This document shows positions 60,701 to 64,000 of a DNA stretch of 64,000 nt, in pieces (position 1 is the stretch's first letter; each line of letters begins with the position of its first letter). The stretch spans positions 372,001-436,000 of the forward strand of contig JAUIRK010000461.1 of NCBI GenBank assembly GCA_030549495.1. The letters are read 5' to 3'. Source of the DNA: Nectonema munidae (taxonomy: Eukaryota; Nematomorpha; Nectonematoida; Nectonematidae). The notes below the pieces were generated by a model. The model saw only the letters and a program-made list of their open reading frames with translations. It was not told the origin of the DNA and made no database searches. A program made the translations under genes and the position numbers.

Positions 60701-61355
60701 AATCAAAAGGAGAGAAAAACACATAAACGTGATTATCTTGGATGAGGAAATGACCTCTGCATTCCAACTGTCAAATGTCGTCTTGGGCTTAAGCAGGAAT
60801 ATGAAAAAGAAGGGTGTTATCCACTTTTCCACGTTGTACGCGAGATTTGATGCCCGATTCTTTGATTACGCAAAAGACTTCATCGTTAAAGACAAAATGG
60901 TATACGCGCCCGTCGCCTTCCTTCTGTACAACACGTCGTACTTTAAAGAAGCGGAAAGAATAAAAATAGCCTCTAAAGGCCTTCCATTCTTACTGAAAGA
61001 AAAGTATGGAGAGTTTAACGTTGAATACAATCAACATTTCGCACTGACCTACGAAACACTTTCATACTGTCACAAAATAATAGCAACTTTTGGAGGAGAA
61101 GTGCTAGCAAATTCAGCATCAATTAGATCGTGTCCTTCAGTGCATTTGTTTAGAGCTGTAGATCCTCACATTGCCTACAACTTTTCTGCCTTAAATACCT
61201 TTGATGACAACTCCAATATCTTTTTCACTTCCAAATTGTTTGATGGGGAGGAGAGGAACTTAGAGACGGAAAGTTTGAGAGGTGCGTATCAAGGAAATCA
61301 AATGAATTTAGCGCTCTTTTATATGCAAAACTCTCTCAAAGGCACCAACACTTAA
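45708..61355 (+). CDS. CHPF: Chondroitin-synthase-family glycosyltransferase, CHPF-like (partly mapped)
   Basis: Golgi type II membrane protein of the chondroitin synthase/CHPF family (Pfam CHGN), which polymerises chondroitin with CHSY partners. Exon 45708-46049 encodes 114 residues with a membrane anchor at about 6-28 and then the likely stem. The four terminal exons are 56687-56912, 58709-58865, 58915-59245 and 60669-61355; their phases join exactly. Diagnostic matches to human CHPF: LSNEELEVISQEIMAL (human ARAELERTYQEIQEL), VLEWSRG (EVLRWDY), RFSQWDPSRGYQCMYL (RRFDPARGMEYTL), YYLVLLE, and near the end VHLFRAVDPHIAYNFSAL plus NQMNLALFYMQNS (LHVLRAVEP, TQLAMLLFEQEQ). The usual DxD site of CHSY is replaced by LYARFDARF, as in CHPF-type subunits, which hints at a non-catalytic partner. 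The fringe-like first half, about 150-200 residues, was not confidently located in 46050-56686; a possible exon is listed at 55388-55491. Confidence 0.85.
46271..46320. repeat. Solitary repeat end CAGGGGCGCACATC
   Basis: It matches 1062-1105 closely: CAGGGGCGCACATC, a G-rich run, then GGCGAAATTTTTTT. Only one end is found in each place. Confidence 0.5.
46500..47300. repeat. Diverged G/C-rich repeat element with GGGGGCATTTTT units
   Basis: The left side has CCCCCAATTAAAAATTAG and CGCCCCCAGTAAAAATG. The right side (47190-47280) has at least four RGGGGCATTTTT-type units in the opposite sense. The arrangement is a large imperfect inverted repeat around the MITE at 46724. Family unknown. Confidence 0.45.
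46724..46920. mobile_element. Short hAT-type MITE with perfect 8-bp target duplication
   Basis: Inverted ends CAGTGGCGTAGCCA / TGGCTACGCCACTG with AGCATACG on both sides (46716-46723 and 46921-46928). The interior has long G runs and two copies of GCATGCAAGGAATTTAG. Length is 197 bp. Confidence 0.9.
47301..48230. other. CHPF intron DNA, nothing recognised
   Basis: AT-rich, with no coding or repeat signal that I can support. Confidence 0.4.
48865..49160 (+). mobile_element. Unidentified transposon-like coding scrap
   Basis: The plus strand reads GRSSMFEVSIKSHLRSYHNN GKRGVKLV, then SKIFSYSLLIRTIKRS, with stops between. The wording resembles an N-terminal piece seen in repeated animal proteins of unknown family. 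Only a small part is present. Confidence 0.3.
50421..52440 (-). mobile_element. CR1-like LINE, 5'-truncated, with open reverse-transcriptase frame
   Basis: 52420-50720 encodes 566 residues with no stop. Reverse-transcriptase blocks: NYRPITIITTLSKVFEKIM (135-153), FLDLKRAFD with the first Asp at 207, GIPQGSLLAPLFFKIYINDI (263-282), YADD at 294-297, then a thumb with LGLRLDDNLRWNTHI and YKALFLPHLTYNILIWGHA. No endonuclease domain precedes it, so the 5' part is lost. The 3' end is AATAAATCTTCTTCTTC, that is about seven CTT units, as in CR1/L2/Daphne-type elements that end in short tandem repeats. It lies inside a hAT relic within a CHPF intron. The open frame suggests a fairly recent copy. Confidence 0.9.
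52852..52990 (+). repeat. tRNA-derived SINE, family 1
   Basis: GGGGCGTGAGTAAGGTTGG then TTAGATACTGG (A-box part), TTCGATAACTCAAGGTCTTG, GGTTCGATGG (B-box part, changed), CAAGCCTACTTTCTCTATAG, GTGCCTTTTTGATGAAAACA. Full-length head. Confidence 0.85.
53126..53344 (+). other. Unexplained Cys-rich open frame
   Basis: 72 sense codons without a stop: NNCNSRCFPSCNRLFDYLTQ, DLCKARKNKFQTFVDEFSEC, PFYKYEHVYLIF. Six Cys, no Met start, and a possible donor (TATAA then GTATGA) inside. It could be an exon or a transposon scrap; no family is recognised. Confidence 0.25.
54063..54178 (+). repeat. tRNA-derived SINE, family 1
   Basis: GGGGGCATGAGTAAGGTTGG, GATACTGGGTTTCGATAACT, then a B-box-like TAGGTTTGATCCC. 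The 3' part is shortened. It faces the reverse copy at 54249. Confidence 0.8.
54249..54402 (-). repeat. tRNA-derived SINE, family 1
   Basis: Reverse copy from TAAGGGTAAAGATACAGTGG to CTTACTCACGCCCCC, with GGGATCGAAGCCAAG (B-box region). The 3' end carries repeated ATA/TAAGGG words. Confidence 0.82.
55388..55491 (+). CDS. Candidate extra exon of the CHPF-like gene
   Basis: An AG-bounded, GT-bounded 104-bp stretch has an open frame reading SMTKYEFLKFGGEKFAKFIT then SSKRIPITKRQNVK before a GTATGA donor. It ends in phase 0, as the next CHPF exon (56687) needs, and needs one base from an upstream exon. The FGGEKFAKFI piece could match the GGFGVLLSRML segment of the fringe-like half. It also looks a little like the start of a LINE reverse transcriptase, so assignment is uncertain. 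Confidence 0.35.
57613..57755 (-). repeat. tRNA-derived SINE, family 1, with 12-bp target duplication
   Basis: GAAGATATCTAG stands at 57601-57612 and again at 57756-57767. Between lie GTAAAGGTAAAAGTACCGTA, CACAATTGCGTCGCTTG and AACCAACCTTACTGACGCGC. The flanks show the SINE 3' tail is (GGTAAA)n-like in this orientation. It is the best-delimited member of the family here, within a CHPF intron. Confidence 0.9.
59246..60668. other. Last CHPF intron
   Basis: 1423 bp with GTAAGC donor and TTTTTCAG acceptor. An 84-codon minus-strand frame at 59735-59481 has no recognisable similarity and is probably chance. Confidence 0.6.
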
Positions 61356-61429
61356 AAGTTGTTTACAATTTTCAAAAAGCTTTAACAAAGGCCAATTCAA
61401 AGAGAACAAATAAGTTTTGACAGATATAT

Positions 61430-61435
61430 AATAAA
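61430..61435 (+). other. Poly(A) signal AATAAA of the CHPF-like gene
   Basis: AATAAA lies 75 bp after the stop codon at 61355, followed by T-rich sequence. It is the first canonical signal downstream. Confidence 0.6.
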
Positions 61436-61530
61436 AGTTATATTTCTTTAAAATCATTTCCGCTTGTATAAGTATATATTTTTTGGATGAATTGGTGCTG
61501 AGTCATTGAAAAGATGTGGAATATATTTTT

Positions 61531-61743
61531 TAAAGTTAATAGAAATAGTAAAAAGTCTTTATTCAAAATTTCTTAAAAGGTAAATTTTCATCCACTATAG
61601 TCATCAACAGATTTTAACTTCCCACTGGAGGAAGAGGGTGGCGAGCTTCTGGGATTCGAGTAAAATGATTTGTTGATGACCATAGTGGTCGAAACTAAAT
61701 CTTTTAAAAAATTTTGAATAAAGACTTATTTCTATTAACTTTT
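61531..61743. mobile_element. Palindromic MITE just past the CHPF 3' end
   Basis: TAAAGTTAATAGAAATAGTA, TCTTTATTCAAAATTTCTTA and CACTATAGTCATCAACA at the left are the complement of TGTTGATGACCATAGTG, TTTGAATAAAGACTTATTTC and TATTAACTTTTTTA at the right. Arms are about 75 bp each, with a short GC-richer loop near 61610-61660. No superfamily is assigned. Confidence 0.75.
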
Positions 61744-61933
61744 TTAATTGAGGTAATTCATTTTTTATATTAGTTATATAAAAAATAATTTCCTAAAATA
61801 TATATAATTTTACTTATTCCACAGTATTGTTCTTTGTATAGTAAACGTTTATTTTCACTAAATATGACTCTCAATTCATAAAAAGTTATCAGTTATTTTA
61901 CTTTCAAAATTTAATGTGTATGGACAGTATATA

Positions 61934-62930
61934 CAGTAGACCCTCGTTAAGTCGGACTACATGGGGGGAAAGGGTGTCCGACTTAAGGTCACTGCCTGCT
62001 TCCCCATGCAACGCGTTATCACAAACCATAACCACCATCACTCGCATTAAAATCATTAATTCCGATATGTCTAGCTAACTTTTGAGCAGCATCTTGAATA
62101 GCAATCCCTCGAACTTTTACACCGCATGATCGTTGCTGCACAAACGATTTCGTTAGCGCTTCTTCCAAATTTCCATCCTTAGAAACTCGCATCCTTTATC
62201 TATTTCCAAGGGAACAATTTTCAATACCGTCAGTCACATTGTACTTTAAAGAAAAGGCTTGGAGTTTATCTTTGGCTTTCCGAAGTTCTGCCACCATTTG
62301 TTTCTTCAGCTCATACTCTTCACAAACACTTTTCACAGTAGCTCCAGCTTCTAATTTGCGAATAAGTTTAGGTTTCTTGGTCACTGATAGAGTCAATAAG
62401 CTTTCGAGCGTTGGCTGTACGTCTTCCAGCATTTTGAAAGAAAATATTGAAGAAAAATGGAGATTAACACTTCAAAACTTGATATAGCCACAACAAGCTT
62501 TGGAATACCGTCAAAATTTAGAATGACCGCGAACTATCTATTGAGTAAAAAACAAATAAAATGGCTGCATGTAAGCCAAAGCGAAATTAAAAAAGTCAAA
62601 GAAAATGGCCGCTTGTAAGTCTATGAGGGCAAACATTTGAATTTTCGGTTACGGTCAGACTTATCCGATATCTGAGTTATCAGGGTCCGAGTTAACGAGG
62701 GTCTACTGCAGCGTTTTTCAAACTGTGGGTCCCAACCCTTCAGTGGGTCGCTTGAAAAATAAAATGGGTCATGACAAATAAGAAAGGACATATAAATAGT
62801 CGATGCTGAATAAATGAACCTAGTGAACAGAGTTTGTCTTATTACACCTAAGTATTATCGATCTCGATGCAAACCGTGGTTCTTGCTATGGGTCGTAGTA
62901 AAAAAAGTTCGAAAAAGGCTGGTCTACTGT
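61934..62930 (-). mobile_element. Tigger/pogo relic with internal deletion
   Basis: The left end CAGTAGACCCTCGTTAAGTC and right end CGAGGGTCTACTG are flanked by TA (61932-61933 and 62931-62932). The minus strand encodes LIRKLEAGATVKSVCEEYEL (62432 on), the CENP-B N-terminal domain, then EEALTKSFVQQRSCGVKVRG and INDFNASDGG near 62160-62030, the second DNA-binding domain. The DDE core is gone. The last 8 bp are the target of a hAT MITE. Confidence 0.88.
62709..62922 (+). mobile_element. hAT MITE (CAGCGTTTTTCAAAC family) with perfect 8-bp target duplication
   Basis: It runs from CAGCGTTTTTCAAACTGTGG to AGTTCGAAAAAGGCTG. GTCTACTG lies at 62701-62708 and 62923-62930, and is itself the terminal 8 bp of the Tigger element. 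Length is 214 bp. This is the reference copy for the fragments at 20605 and 43793. Confidence 0.92.
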
Positions 62931-62932
62931 AT

Positions 62933-63559
62933 TCATATCATGCTTCTTCTCGAAATGAATCACATATTTTGTTAAATTAAAACATTAAATCGTTTGCGAG
63001 CGCTACTCTATTTCAAAGTAAGCGCTATTTTTCAAGTAACAAGGTATGTGATGAGTGTTCACAATGAGGTGTTTAGAAAGTATTCGAAAATGGGGTTGGA
63101 CAAATATTGCCAGCGCTTTCTGTGCATATCTATACCCTACAACATTAGCTTTAGGCCTTTTGCATCGAGAGGTTTCTTTGAGGTGTGCGTATTGACCCTA
63201 TTAGTGATGGGGGCGTAAAATGCCCCTCCCCTCTCAGTTATTGTACAAAACATAACTTCAAATTTAGTTACTTTTCCTAAAATCGCTAGCTGCATCTTTT
63301 GATACCATTTTCATGGTAGTTGAATGATCCTTGTAAAAAACTGTCAATTAATATCAAAAATTCAGCAAAATTTTGATATTGTCTGTAGTTAACCTTTTAG
63401 GGTCTATATTGGATACTCTCTTGAAAATTTATAATTGTACACAATTTTGAAGGCACAACTCTTTATATTTAATTTTTTCAATAATCAAGGCTATTTTTAA
63501 AAAATGTCAATCAAAATTGTGATTGATAAGAAATATATCTAATAAAATATACCTTCAAA
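62933..63559. other. Intergenic, no gene seen
   Basis: AT-rich. A 74-codon plus-strand frame at 62994-63218 has no recognised similarity. Confidence 0.4.
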
Positions 63560-64000
63560 TTTTTCATAAAATTTATGTTTTATGTCAAATCGAGCATGCT
63601 TGTTTCATTTCTGGATCAAAATTTTGAATTTAGCGTTTGAAAATATCTGACAGTGTTAATAAAATTTGAGGTTTACGTCCGAAAACTATTTCCACAAATA
63701 TTATCTCTTATTTTACATAAAATATATGTTTTTATACAAAAATTTGCGGTTTACGTCTAAAAAACTGTCTCGAAATTTTTTTAAAATTTTAAATAATATC
63801 TTTTTTATATCAAATGAACTATGTGTTTATTTTATTTTTGTACTCCATTTTGGATAATGCGGTTAAAAATATCTGCAAATGTTAATTGAATTACTAATGT
63901 ATGCCTGAAAATAAGTTTTAACCAAAAAAATCATTTATGTAAAAAAATTTCAGAAAATAGTTATATAGTACACATATAATTTTTTTATATATCTTGGCTT
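63560..64000. repeat. Diverged tandem repeat, unit about 225-230 bp, running off the window
   Basis: AAAATATCTGACAGTGTTAA at 63641 and AAAATATCTGCAAATGTTAA at 63869 are about 228 bp apart, and sequence on both sides (TTTTATGTCAAATCGAGC / TTTTATATCAAATGAACT) recurs at the same spacing. Two units are visible. Confidence 0.45.

Noticed and set aside
1-64000. Retrovirus-like, Polinton or other virus-derived element
   Set aside because: No gag, protease, integrase, capsid or envelope signature and no long direct repeats were recognised in the window.

Overview
This is AT-rich nuclear DNA from an animal. It has spliced genes with GT-AG introns from 48 bp to several kb and many decayed transposons. 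Two of the transposon families resemble ones common in arthropods: ZBED5-like hATs and an IS630/Tc1/mariner-type transposase. An arthropod, possibly a crustacean, is the best guess, but no sequence here proves the clade. No LTR retrovirus-like, Polinton or other capsid-bearing element was recognised.

Four host genes are supported. (1) 1690-7415, minus: the first five coding exons of MTR4/MTREX, the nuclear exosome RNA helicase; the rest of the gene lies beyond base 1. (2) 7615-18795, plus: a complete five-exon MAGOH (mago nashi), an exon-junction-complex (EJC) core subunit. The two genes are head-to-head with only 199 bp between start codons. (3) 22317-24722, minus: a single-coding-exon SRRM1 (SRm160) with a PWI domain, converging on MAGOH. 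(4) 45708-61355, plus: a chondroitin-synthase-family glycosyltransferase closest to chondroitin polymerizing factor (CHPF). Four 3' exons and a signal-anchor exon are seen; the fringe-like first half is mostly not located. The first three genes all act in nuclear mRNA processing and surveillance.

Almost everything else is mobile DNA. MTR4 intron 4 holds a hAT with a perfect 8-bp target duplication. MAGOH intron 2 (9.5 kb) holds nested hAT, Tc1-like, mariner-like, SINE and piggyBac-like MITE copies. The block at 25-45 kb has LINE pieces, two SINE families, a Tigger/pogo element, a piggyBac copy, a ZBED5-like hAT and a fold-back element with a MITE inside it. The CHPF introns hold a hAT interrupted by a CR1-like LINE with an open 566-residue reverse-transcriptase frame, plus more SINEs. 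A Tigger relic with a hAT MITE in its last bases follows the CHPF gene, and the window ends in a diverged tandem repeat.

No CRISPR array, rRNA, functional tRNA gene or convincing new multi-gene system was found. The items most worth checking are the gene cluster, the CHPF-like gene lacking an obvious DxD motif, the palindromic fold-back element, and a decayed transposon family that I recognise by motif but cannot name.
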